A stretch of DNA of 64,000 bases from Sphaeramia orbicularis (taxonomy: Eukaryota > Chordata > Actinopteri > Kurtiformes > Apogonidae): assembly GCF_902148855.1 (NCBI RefSeq), contig NC_043970.1, positions 44,357,811 through 44,421,810 of the forward strand. The letters run 5' to 3'. Each line of letters begins with the position of its first letter. Position 1 is the first letter of the stretch. Shown in pieces: positions 47,030 through 60,200 of this stretch. The position numbers and the translations under genes are program-made. Below the pieces are notes generated by a model, which saw only the letters and a list, made by a program, of their open reading frames with translations, did no database searches and was not told where the DNA came from.

Positions 47030-48223
47030 GAAACAAACATGGCGCCGCGAAAGTGAGGAAAAGTCTACTGTGAGTGTTGGAAAACTAGAAATGTTCAGTC
47101 TAACGTTGTATTTGGTGGCTGTTTACGGGACTAATAAACCCATATCTATTTCCAGTTTTGACCCAACGGTTCAGTAAACACACAGCTGTAATTATAAGGT
47201 ATTTACACGCCTTTATGTCTCGTATCGTTTATGTGTGTCTCATGTCAACCGTTGTTCTTTGCTAACTTTTACTAATTTTAGAGGCTGTTTGGTTGGAGCT
47301 ACCAGGAAAAATCTGATGAGTATTCATATGTAATCTTGTTGTAGTTGTTTCAGACTCATGAATGGGCTCTTTTCTCGTGAATGAGTTAGTGGGGGGTCCA
47401 CGTATGTGTCATCGTATCCTGCTCTGCTGCTGGTCGGACAGATGAAAGGAAGAAGAGGAAGACCACACTCATCATCGTCATCATCAGGTAGGATGATCAG
47501 GCGTTTCACTTCCTGAGAGAAAGAGATGACATCCTTCTTTCCATTATGAGAAAATGTACCACATTTTGGTTTTGAAGGCAGTATATGAGTTCAAGCTGTT
47601 TAAATGCAGATACACATCCAAGTGTAACAGACATTCTAACGGAAAATCAGTAAATCTGCAAACAAATGTGCCAGATTTTGTTTGATGTTAATTACTTAAT
47701 TAATGTAACGTAACTAACTACATGTTATTACTCTTTAGTAAAATTTCTAGTAATGTTTAAATATGGGTATTAAAGCTAAAAAATATAAAAAAAAATAAGT
47801 AGCCTAGAGAGTTTGTCTCCTTTCTGTACCTACCTGGCCCACTTTCATAGACTTAGAAGTAGTTGAATTTTTGATTTCATTTTGATGCCGTATATTGATA
47901 TTCTACAACTATCTAAACCTCCAGATGCTCCAGCAGCTGAAGTCAGAATAAAGTTTGAAGGTAAAGTAAAAACAAAAACAAAAGGTAGAGTAAAGGTGGA
48001 ACCTAAACTAACTAATACTGCTTTGTGATTGTGTGGAATGACTTTGGACTATGTTTTGGCAAACTTACAAAAATGAGATGGCATTAAAAAAAAACCCATT
48101 CATTTCTGTGTTGTAATCAGGTGAGTGTGAGTTATGTTAATTCTGTGTGAAAATAACTGGTGGATGGACATTTTGAAATGTTGACAGTTTGTGTTGGTTG
48201 AAGTTTCTCAGGGGCAGAACAGG
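47030..48223 (+). promoter_or_regulatory. uimc1: uimc1 promoter-proximal region and 5' leader
   Basis: A GC-rich patch (GTCACGTGACTGCGTGCAGC, with a palindromic CACGTG E-box at about 47013-47018, just upstream) is followed by a probable first exon ending at a GTGAGT donor (47070). Further leader exons are likely at about 47282-47487 and 47935-47970. The leader carries short upstream start codons: MAPRK-stop at 47039, and one at 47442 (MKGRRGRPHSSSSSS) whose frame stays open into the main first coding exon but terminates shortly after the main ATG. Exon choice is inferred from splice signals. Confidence 0.45.
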
Positions 48224-51200
48224 ATGGCTCTGAGGAAGCAGATGCAAAAGGATGTCAGTGATATCCCCTCTGTGAGTCAGATAGAAGAAGACGCGCAGGA
48301 AGACGACGCTCCTGATGACAAGGTAGGAAAATGTCCAAACACTGCAGTTAGTGCTGGTTTTTAGTCACTGTCAGACACTTTAGCAGCTGAAAGTTGTTAA
48401 CTTTTACCAAAAAATTCTTCCCTATCCCCCACTAATTTGTACAAAAGTTGGGAAAAAATAGTTTGCCCTCAAGAGTTTGATGCAGCATGAACCACTCTAT
48501 TGTTTTTCAGGATGAGCTGTCTCTATCGATGCTAACAACATCAACAGCAAGAGGGAAGCGGAGGAGAGAGAGAGCGAACAAATCGAAATCCAAAGGTATT
48601 AAAATAAGCCAAATGCTAAATCAGTTTTGTATTTAACTGTAACTGTTAATGCGCATGTTTCATTTCATGTCCTATAAATTAGGAGATGCTTCATTTTAAT
48701 TACACAACTATTTAACCAAAACTCGAGTTAATATAAATGTGATTTCTTCCTTTCTTTATTTCTTACTTTAATTATAACAATGAAACATAAAATCCACTTT
48801 TTCCTATCCTGTTATAACTTCTAAAATTTTAAACAATGATATCATGAAAGTATCACCTCTTGTTTTAACAGAAGTATATTGGTGTGAAATGATTCAATCA
48901 GTGGTGTTTTGTTGATCTTATATCTTATATAAGGTGATCAACATGTCTGTCTGTCATATTTTTTTTTTCTTCAGTATTTTCTACAGCAATCATACTTCAG
49001 TTTATTAGTTATGAGCTGTAGTGTGTTGCTGAAGTTTTCTGTACATATTGTGGACTGATTCAAAATGTTGTTTTCTGAAACTCTTTGTCTCTTCTGCTGA
49101 CAGTGGGCAAATTCAGTGAATCTAAGATATCATCAGTACTGTTTTTGGATGTTGTGGAATTTTTTTGCTGTCTTGTATGAATGTTCTACTTGTTTGATTT
49201 TAACTGAGTGACTGTGAATCACTTTTTGACTGATGCAAAGGTTAGATGCTCTATAAATAATTATAATTAACTGAATAACAGCCCTACTGTTAGACTGTAA
49301 CCTTTGACCTCATTGTTTTTTTCTCAGAGATGACGGAGGAGGAGATGATGGACTTAGCCCTTCGTCTTAGTGAACGGGAGGCCAGTATGACTGCACTTAA
49401 ACTAAGGGAAGAGGAGGAGGACATGATGAAAGCCATCCAGGAGAGTGTGAGTGCTGAAACTGTGCTTTCCTCTGGTAGGAACACTGTTGGTTTACTGTAA
49501 ATTAGGGTGTTTTCACACAGCGTACTCGAGTCCGTACTGTACTTGGGTACGTTCACACCTTTCCCGCATTCACAAGTGCATACCGCAGCCCGTACCTGAG
49601 TATGAGTGGGTGTTCCAGGGCCTAAACAGTAGGTGGCGGTGTGGAAGGAATTCTGTTGTGATCCAACAAACGCGGAAGTCAGAAGAAGACAAGCCCTTAC
49701 GTCATCAATCGAGAAACTGTTTTGTTCGTTTGTCTACAATGGTGGCAAGACAGGCACTACTTGTCTATCTGTTTGCCTGTTTGAGGCAAAGGAAAGAAGA
49801 GCGACCTTCGTTGTCCCTGATATATTACCAAGCGGTTTGGTCAATAAGGCAAGCCCATGCCACGCGGATCCGAGGCTTTTTCAGGAGACAACAGGAGTGC
49901 TGTCTATGGTCTTGTGGTCATAAGGTCACTTCTGTAGTCGGAATGGTGAATATGTCACTTCCGGTCTCGGGCATGGATCGCTTTCACATGGCAACGTACT
50001 GTGCTGGAGTCCGTGCAGTTCATACCCAGGACTACCTTCTCAACTGGACTTGGGTATGGTATTCGAGCATGGAATGTTTGCATTCATATTGATAATATTA
50101 AGTGGACTTTAGGGTCAAACGTACTCGGATACGGACTCGGGTACATAGTGTGAAAGCTCCCTTATAAACCAGAAAGAACCAGATATAGTTACTTGAAAAA
50201 TCTCTCCAACTGAAAACCAATAGAGCATTTTTTATCTTTTCTCAGACTGTTTATCCCTCATTTCATTACAAAAAAACATGTATTTATAACATAATATTTA
50301 TGACTGACTTTGTATGATTTCAGCTGGATTTTTTCTAGGCAGGTTTATTTATATAGCACACTTCATGTACAAGACAATTCAAAGTGCTTTACATAAAACA
50401 TTAAAAGCTTTACAGCAGAAGCAATAAAAAGCATAGGCATGAGAAAAATAAACAAAACAAAACAAAATCAGATAAATAGATAAAACAGATAAGCAGATAA
50501 AACAGATAAAAACTTTCAGCTTAAAAGAATAAAAACTCTATTCAAATGCAGCTGAGAACAGGTGGGCCTTCAACCTGGATTTAAATGAACTGAGTGTTTC
50601 AGCTGATCTGAGGTTTTCTGGAAGTTTGTTCCAGACATGTGGAGCATAGAAGCTGAACGCAGCTTCTCCATGTCTGGTTCTGACTCTGGGAACTGACAAC
50701 AGACCGTATCCAGATGACCTGAGGGGTCTGGTGGGTTCATACTGGGTCAGGAGGTCACTGATGTATTTTGGTCCTACACCATTCAGAGCTTTATAGACCA
50801 GCAACAGAACTGTAAAGTCTATCCTCTGACGGACAGGCAGCCAGTGGAAGGACCTCAGAGTTGGACTAATGTGGTCCGCTTTTCTGGTCTTCTTGAGGAC
50901 TCTAGCAGGAGAGTTCTGAATGAGCTGCAGTTGTCTTATGGATTTTTTAGGTAGACCTGTAAAGACACTGTTGCAATAATCAAGCCAACTGAAGATGATG
51001 TAGTTGTACAGTTGAATAGAGACAATTCAGCATGAAAGTATAAGTAATTTCCTGTTATTATTGTCTGGTTTATTGAGTAAACACAGCTGCTCTTTGTGGA
51101 CGTTTTCCCTCAGTATGTGTGTGTTTTTATTTTTATTTTATTTTATTCTATTTTATTTTTTTTGATTTTATGTGTTGTTTTCTTACTTGCTGTTTTTAAT

Positions 51201-54200
51201 CACCTTTTACATGTTTCTTTTATAATGTTTTAAATGTGTTTCTTTTTGTTTCTTTTATTTCAATGTCCTGTGTGAAGCACCTTGAATTGCCTTGTTGCTG
51301 AAATGTGCTATACAAATAAACTTGCCTTGCCTTGCCTCAGATGGTCAGCCAGACTCAGCTGTACCCACCCTCCCAAAGTCAGAGCATTCTTGGTGATGCT
51401 GATGCCCCGATCTGTGTCTCCTCTCGACGGAAGCTCCTTTACCCAAATGGAAAGAAGCCGTTTGATGGTGATCAGGTGGCGTCAGAAACTGACTACACTC
51501 TAGGGGAAGAGAAGAGCAGAGGTGAGTTAATTCAACAGTTCAACAGCTGACGATCCACTGAAGCCCCACAGTATCTTCTGCACCATCAACAGCAAAAACG
51601 GAGGTTTTGTTTGGGAAATACCCAGACCAAATGCCAAGCTAAAAATAAATAAATGAAATCAGCATAGTTTTTTTTTTTTCGTCTTTAAGGACCAAAAGAA
51701 GGAGAAGATGAACCTAAAAACATGAATAAAATCCAGAAAAGGTTGGATGGAAGTCCTCTGATGGAGATGCCAGATTCCAACATCTGTTCTCAGGCTTCAC
51801 CGAGCAGCGGCTCAGAATCTCTACGAGTGCCTTTGGACTCACCACAGGTTAGTTATAAACATTATGTTCTCTTTGATAAGAAAACACATTTATTTTTACA
51901 TTGTTACATACTAAAGATTTAGTTTATGTAAAAACAGGAAGAAGTCTCTTACATCTGCATTTCTTCTCGACAAGTATGACTTTATTGAAATATTTCTTTT
52001 GTTTTTGTTTCAGAGCTCTGACTCCACACAGATCGAGGACTGTCAGCTTCGTAAATCACCCGTCTTCCCCATGGCAACCAGTAGAGCCCAGGTTTGCATA
52101 TCCCCGCTGAGTCAGGACGTGCTGGAAAACTGTGCAGCATCAGGGTTTGTGTCGTGCTCTCAATACAGTTGCACTCAAAAGTCTCTTCCCGCTCGACCCC
52201 AGAGCCCGACATTTCCCAAAAGCCCTGCATGTGTCAATAATGTCCTTTTACCTGAGACCGCGCCTTCTCTAAAGCACGGCACCCTCTCAGGGACTGATCA
52301 GGGAGACGACGCAGAGACTCAGCTGAGTCCTCAGTATTGTAAAAGTCCAGTATTCGGCAGGAACGCTCAGAGTGAAGATCCACAAAGTGCCTTGAAAGCT
52401 GAAAGCAGAGGCTGTGAAAACTCTGGGTTCATCTCCTTATCTCAGGAGTGTTTGACCTCCACGTCCTGTCAGCCCAGGAGTCCTGTGTTCAATAAGGACA
52501 TTACAGTCTGTAAAAGTCCAGACTTCTCGGAGACTGATCAGAGACAGGACACAGTGCAGAATCGAAGCTGCTCTAAAAGCCCGGTTTTTGGCAGGACCGG
52601 ACAGAAACAAAACACTGCTTCTTTAACTGCAGAGCTCAGAGATCCAAACAGTGGAGGAAATCCAACTTCCTGTTCATCTCGAGGGTCTGAGCATCTGAGA
52701 CAGGTGAGTCGAGACCACAAAAGGATCCACGAAAAATCCCAACTCATTCATCTCTAATGTCTTCATTTTGAAGTCAGTTTGTGACAGTTTGAGTTTGGGC
52801 TGTAATTTATTTATTTTGTGTTATTTTGTTATATTGATTTTTAAGGGGTGCCAGCCAGGTCTCTTTCTTGGCAGTTAAGATGTTAAGTCAGTCGTTTTAA
52901 TTCAGTCTTTTGTATATGCTTCGGTTTTTGTTTTTGGCTATTTAGTTTATGTTTGCTTGTTTTACCTCAAACCCACACAAAGGATGCACAAAACACCATG
53001 AAAATAGATGACATAGTATTTGATCTGGATAAACTATGTACCCTGTGATTTTTACCATGTTTTTACTAATCTCATTTAATGGAATATATCTAATATGATT
53101 TTTAGGGGCTTTTTGTCGACCTCCATCAGCCTCCATGTTCATGTCAGATCTGCTGTTTCTGCTTTTTCTCTGTTCATTCTTCTTTTTTTTTTTGTAGGAC
53201 ATTGACCTTGACACCAGTGATGAAGACCGGTGTAACTACATTATGGTGTCACCAAGGCCAGGTACAGTCATTTCTGCTTATTTCATAAACAGGTCACTCA
53301 CCCTGAGCTTGATCTGATCCCATGAGTTGATTCACTGTTGGTCATTTTTCACTGATTGCTCTGTTGTCAGATGATAATGAGGAAGAACTGACTGAAGCCT
53401 GGAACTCAATGGAGAGAGAACTAACCAGCGACATGACACTGCATTGGTCTGATGAGGACGCTGATGTTATTGTAAGGACACTTTTTTTATTATAATATCA
53501 GAATGTGTTTAAAGCTTTAGACATGATTTGGACATTCTGTTCTTTGTATGCCAAAACCCCCCACAAAAAACAAACGGATATTCTGACTACTTTCCTTACT
53601 AGGTTTTCATTGTGACATTTTGATATTCACTGTTTTGGTCTGTGATTAAAAATTACTGGAAGAAAACACACCTAATATTTAAGACTAAGGCAGTGGTTTC
53701 CAACCATTTGAGTTGAGATGAAATTTTTTATCAACACGGTTGAGAAATGTCTTTGGTTCCACACAAAGACAGAGTATATACATAAAAAGAAGAGATGTAG
53801 TTACACAGAAATCAAAATCAATAATGAAAAGCTGCAGACATTTGTTCTATTACAGGCCAGTTATCACAGTACAGGTATTTAATTTAATTTAATAATGTAG
53901 TTCAAACTAGCTCCTAAAACAGAAACAACTTTAACATACTGAGAAAACACTGATGATGTTATCTATTAATAATCATGACACATAGAATCATTGGCTATAT
54001 AAATCATATCTAAGAAAAGATAAGACTTTATTGATCCCATTGTGGGGAAATTACACAGTTGACAGCAGCGAACACAAAAATAAAGTGTAGTGAAGACTGA
54101 AAATATACACTTCTGAAGCAAAAAATATATAGAGAAAAAAGAAAACTACTCTTTATGTACGTATTTATATAAGTTTATTTAAGTATTCTATACATATTTA

Positions 54201-57200
54201 TAATATATTTGCACATGCACATGGTAAAGCAGTATGTTTTTACATTATTGAATAGCACTTAAATAAAGCCTCTGAATACTTCTTCTAGTATTTCTACAAA
54301 GACGGTTTGGAAAAATATTGTATTTCAGCTTCAGGACTTTTCCTTTTATCAGAACCCTTTAAAACCGGGGTCACCAGCCCTCGTCCTTGAGATCTGCTAT
54401 CCTGCATGTTTTAGATGTTTCCCTCTTCCGTCACACCTGATTCAAATGATAATCCTCTCATCGAGCTCTGCAGAAGCCTGATAACGACCCGTCAGGTGTG
54501 CAGGAAGAGGGAAACATCTAAAACATGCAGGATAGCAGATCTCGAGGACCAGGGTTGGTGACCCCTGCTTTAAAGGATGTTCTTGTTAACAAAGTGTGAT
54601 GAAATGTTTTATGAAACGCACCAAGACCAGATGTTCACAGTGTTGACGTCATCTCCTTCTGTTGCAGCCGGTGGATTCTCCCAGCCCAGTGTTCCCAGAG
54701 GAGAGGGCTGTTCATCAGGCAGGCGCTCAGACGGCGTCCCAGAAACTCCCGACTGCAGCTTCTCCACAGACAAACTGCAGGTGAATCCAGATTTATTTCA
54801 CAGCCTGATACTGAGCTCATGATGCATTTGTTTTCCACAGCCCTACTTAATAATCCTGATTTTACTTCTTCTTTTTTTTTTTTTTTTTTTTAATTTAACC
54901 TTTATTTAGCCAAGAAGAAAGATCCCATTGAGATTAAGAACCCCTTTTCCAAGGGGGTCCTGGCCAAGAGGCAGCATGAAATACAACACACAGTCACAAC
55001 ATACAGTAATTTACAGGACAAGTCAAACTATGAAAAACAAGTGCAAGTCACTGAATTAGTCTCTAGCACTTTGAGTTTGGATTTAAAAGCATTCGAGGAA
55101 ATCATTCATTCAGCATTCAGTCAGTTTCCAGTCTTTTAGCAACATATTCCATGTGCAAGGAGCAGAGTGGACAAATGCCCTTTTACCCAGTTCTGTATGG
55201 ACGAACGGCACAGAGAGGAACAAATGTTCATTTGATCACAGACAGTAAGAATCAACACTTGTTATTATTAAACTACACTTGTTATTATTAAACTACAGCT
55301 ATAGGAAGGCAATAATCCAAGTATGGCCTTGTAAATCAAGGTGTCCCAGTGTCCCAGCCTCCTAGTGGACAGGGCGGGCCAGCCCACTCTGGAATACAAC
55401 TCGCAATGTGTCATGGCTTTAGAATTAATAATAAACCTCAGAGAAGCATGATAAACTCTGTCAACCATTTGAAGACATTTTGATGGTGCATTCATATAAA
55501 GTAGATCTCCATAATCTAACACGGATAAAAAGGTGGCAGTAACAAGGCGCTTTTTTACATCAAAAGAAAAACACAACTTATTTTGAAAGTAAAAGCCCAG
55601 TTTAAGTTTTAACTTCTCCTGTTGTTTGTTAAAATTGTACGCTAACATTCAGTTTATTTGAAAAGATATGGAAACAACTAGTTCCATCAACGCTTTGTTT
55701 ATTTTTCACTTGTTTTGATTCATTTTTAGATGACAGTAAAGGGTCTTGTATCAGTAATGTTCATTCAGCTCTATATGTCTTCAGTCTGAATCCTCAGAAG
55801 TGTCATTCAGCCTCATTCACCAACAACAAGAGCAACTCCATCAGACAGACGTCACCTGGACCACCTTCTTCTGCATCCACCTGCCAGCAGCACCGCTCTG
55901 CTGTGGATCCTGCCCCCTCTGCAGAGCCTCTCACTGGGCAGACGGTCCACTACTACTGGGGGGTTCCATTCTGTCCACGAGGCCTGGACCCAGACTCGTA
56001 CACAAAGGTGAACACTGGTTTTAGTTCACATGGAATAATGAACACGTTAGATTCAAGATTCAAGATTTTTATTTATTTGTCACATATGGATGTACAGGTA
56101 TACTCACAGTGAAATGAAATTTCAACAAGCACCCCTGTGCAAACTGTGCTTACCATGGAAAATAAAATACACATAAAATATATAAAATATAATGTGAACT
56201 ATAGAATGTGTATGTAGACAAGTAAGTGTTCAGTGTAACAGCAGTAACAGTTAGGAGCATACATTTAGTTTGTATGTCACAAGTTGGTATTATTAGTTCA
56301 ATTTAGAGTCCATTATGAATTGAAATAATGCTGTTTGTTTAACAGTTAAAGCCCTGTTTGCATCAGACTAGTATTACCTAGTGTCTCTGTGATTTAGAAG
56401 TGACTCCTCCCCATGTCCATTTGTGTGTATTTAGTGTTGCAACGTAGGCCAGGAGTTAGCAAAGTCTTAACAAGAACATTCTGACTTGTGTTAACATGCC
56501 TCCTGAGAGATGTGATCATAGTGTACAGCTCTAATGCAAAGTGAGAGGATTATCTTTTTTATTTCCATGTAGCAGGGAAGTGAGATCTGATGTGATGTGA
56601 TAATGCAAGATAAGTTCTAAAGCTAGGTGTGGACTGTAGCATTTGGAGCTGAACACTTGTGCTCGGATCAACAAAACACGTGGAACACATGAACAAGGAC
56701 TGTCCCCCAAATCAAGGTTATTATTGTTAACGAAAACTAACGAAATGACAAAAACTAGAATTGTAAAAACATTTTTGTTCACTGAAATAAGTAAAAACTA
56801 TAATTAAAAGAAAAAAACGACAACTAACTGAAACTGTATTGTGTGCTTATAAGACTAACTAAAAAACGTATAAAAATTATGTATAAAATTCCCTTTGTTT
56901 TCGTCTTTGTCAAGGTCGGATTGAGATGAAATCTATTTGTTTCCCTCAAATAACTTTAGCTGCTGGCACCATATGACATTTAACAGTCCGTCACTTCTCA
57001 TCACCTGTGGTTTAGAGTCGTCTTCTGGTCCCCACTCTACCTGGAAACATGGAGACTAAAGTTGGGAGAAAGCAGCAGAGTCCTGTCTGGGATGTATTTG
57101 AATATGACGGCGAAGAAGATAAAAGATATGAAAAAACTTAAACTAAACTAAAACTAAGCATTTAGAAAATAACAAAAACTAATAAAAACTAGCAAACCTG

Positions 57201-60200
57201 CTCTAAAAACTAATTAAAACTAACTGAATTAGAGGGAAATAAAAGTCCAAACTAAATATGACTAAACTATAATGAAAAATCCAAAACTATTATAACTTTG
57301 CCCCAGATGAGGTCAAAACTCCTAATTAATAGCCCCCCAACCTCATAACTGTTGAAAGATAGAAACACCCATCTTACCATATACAGGGTGCTTGTGCAGG
57401 TCTTTAAAGTCTTAGGAAGTATGGCATTTTGAAACACTGTTTTCCAGACCTTGAAAAGTCTGGAATTCTTGTCTTCATAAAGTACGGAAAAAAGTCTCTG
57501 TCATAGTTGAATTTTAGAGAATGCTCAAAGGCACAAAATCTAGTAAGATAAGAAATACTTATAGAAAAAACTGATAGAAGTTGCATTTAATGTGTAATAT
57601 GAACGAGCACACAAAAAATTGGATTTCACCAAAAGATCGGAATAGTGCATTAAGACCTACTGTCTGAACGTAGCCTAAGTTGCATTCTCCTGCTGTGATT
57701 ATTTACTCTTTTTCTGTTTCTCTATGACGTAGGGCTGCAACTAATGTTTATTTTCACTGTTGATTAATTTGTTGATTTTCTAAATGAATCATTTGATGCA
57801 TAAAAGGAGTATCATCTTATAGAATAAAGCACTAGATATTGTCCTCCAATATCTTCTTTGGTCCATAACACAAAGTGGTGATGTGGTAGTTGGTTGCTTA
57901 ACTCTTACATGTTTTCTTTGGCTGAATTAACATCTATAGTATTTGGAAAAACACCAGACTACAATAATAAACCTGTTAATCTGTCAGCAGTAAATCATTC
58001 ATGTAGTTGCAGCCCAACAGGTGACAAAGTGAGTAATGGGTTGGTGTGAATTGTTGGTTCTGTGTTTTTTCTCATACACCATTTACAGACTAACTCTGTA
58101 AAATAGGGGTCTTTAACCTGTGGCTCCAGGGCCACATATGCCTCTTTAGCTTCTGTCTACAGCTCCTCTGGTCAAAAAACATGAGGAACATTTTGAAATG
58201 AACTGAATGAGTCAATATTTTTTAACACTGTTATAGCCCTAAATCTATTCTGTCTTCATCCATCTGCAAAAATGTGCAGGCTTTACATGGAATAAAATAA
58301 TTCTTTGGCAATATAAAAAACAAAATCGACTATTTTCTTGCGAAATTCAGTACAAGATGCTCAATTTGCATTTGTTCGTAGTTAGTAAGTAAGCCACTAT
58401 ACATAAAAATTGCGCTTTTTCTTCATTACACAACACTATTATATTTTGGAAATGGTGTCCATCATTAAAAAAATTGTATAAATCTTGAATGTTTTCTTTT
58501 TTGTAGTTGTATAATTTCTTAAATGCACCAGACATTCCATTATTGTAATGGAAATACAAAGTTAAATAGCAAACTATCACAAATAGGCCACCTCATGGTA
58601 AAATATAGATGGGTTTAAATATTTTTTTCATGGCTCCAGTCAGATTTCTTCCTTTTTTTCCGAGACAAAAACAGCTCTTTAGGTTGTCAAGCTCACCAAC
58701 CCTGGCTGTAAGACAAAGCTTTCCTTCGACTCACGCTGCTCCCCTTGTGTTCCTGTCGACAGGTGATCCTGGCTCAGATGGAGGTTTATGAGAAGAGTGT
58801 GAAGCAGGCTCAGAGGTGTCTGATGAAGAAAGCGGAGTGGGGGGAGCCCATCCTACCACAGCCAGAGGTATGAGATGTGTAGATATACGGGTGCTTCTCT
58901 GAAACTGGGTACATTTCGGTATCTGACACTTCGCCAGCTTTTTAGACCCAATAATAAAAGAGAAATTTAAACATATTTCTCCTCAGGATGTACCGAATGA
59001 TGACCTCAGATAAATGCAAAAAAATTATTCTTTTGCTCTGAGCCATCCCAAAATTAATGCATTTTTAATAAATTATTTGGGCCAAAAATAGGACCAAAAT
59101 ATGGACAGTTAAATCTCCCTAGGTGTCAGTGCATTTGAGTGTAAATAACTTGTGTAAATGGTCTTATATAGACGATAAATAAAGACACTGTGTTAGATGT
59201 GTCGATCCTAGTGGTTTTTCTGATCCATATATGTGGGTTTTTCATCAATCTCAGTCTCATTCCAGGTTTTGTATATAACCCATTGTGTCCACTTGAGTTA
59301 CATGTGAGAACCTGCCCAGTTAAACGCATATAAGTTGTGAATGATTTTGCAACAGTGGTCATTTTTGTCAAACACTCTGCCTTGCATAACTGGTTCAATT
59401 CCCAAAATGTACCTGTGAGAGAATAAAGAGATATTAAAAGAAAAAGTAGCGCGTAATTTTCCTGTCCTTTTTTGACAGTGTTACATGTGGATTTTTGTAT
59501 TAAATATAATGTAAAATAATATAAAAATGTGTTTTGTCTGAAAAAGTTTTTTATCTCAGTAAGTATTTCTTTATAAAATAGACCCAAAGTGCTTCCAAAC
59601 TTGCTTCATAACATTAGTCTACATCTGGTTTGAATTTTTAGCCCCATGTCCTGTTTTTAGGACCAGTTTCATAGAAGCACCTATATTGATGATAATACGA
59701 TGATATGAGTTAGAATCAGAACTATCAGTCCACCAGTGGTTAGTGTTAATTCTTACTGAAAATGTATTTTTGTCTTACTCTCTTTATTAAATTTCCAAAC
59801 CAAGGCTCCAACATAAAGTAAATCCTGTAAATCAGTGAATATGGAATTCCATTTGTCCTTCCGGTCATCCCTCTGTCCATGATTTTGTCCATCCCATTTC
59901 TCGGACACTATTCACTCAATGCTTTTTAAATTTGACACATTCTTTACCACTAGGAGAGGTACTGTACAGTCTGATGGCTGAATTTCAAAATTTTTTTTGC
60001 AAATTTTGGAAAAGTTTTTGAAAAGATTGAAAGTTAAGACTCTAAATCAGTGGTTCTTAACCTGGGTTCGATCGAACCCTAGGGGTTCGGTGACTCAGTC
60101 TCAGGGGTTCGGCGGAGGTCAAGACACACGCTCGACTCATCAGTTGGGTGTGTGTGTCGGGCTAGGTCCGTGTATGTAAACAAACGGCTTCGGAGACTCT

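Noticed and set aside
49451-50092. 213-codon open frame downstream of the UIM exon
   Set aside because: It runs from the end of a real exon across a Harbinger-type element and has no family resemblance; the exon has a proper GTGAGT donor.
59126-59587. 153-codon minus-strand frame
   Set aside because: It is inside a TA-flanked transposon derivative, has no splice context, and no domain is recognised.
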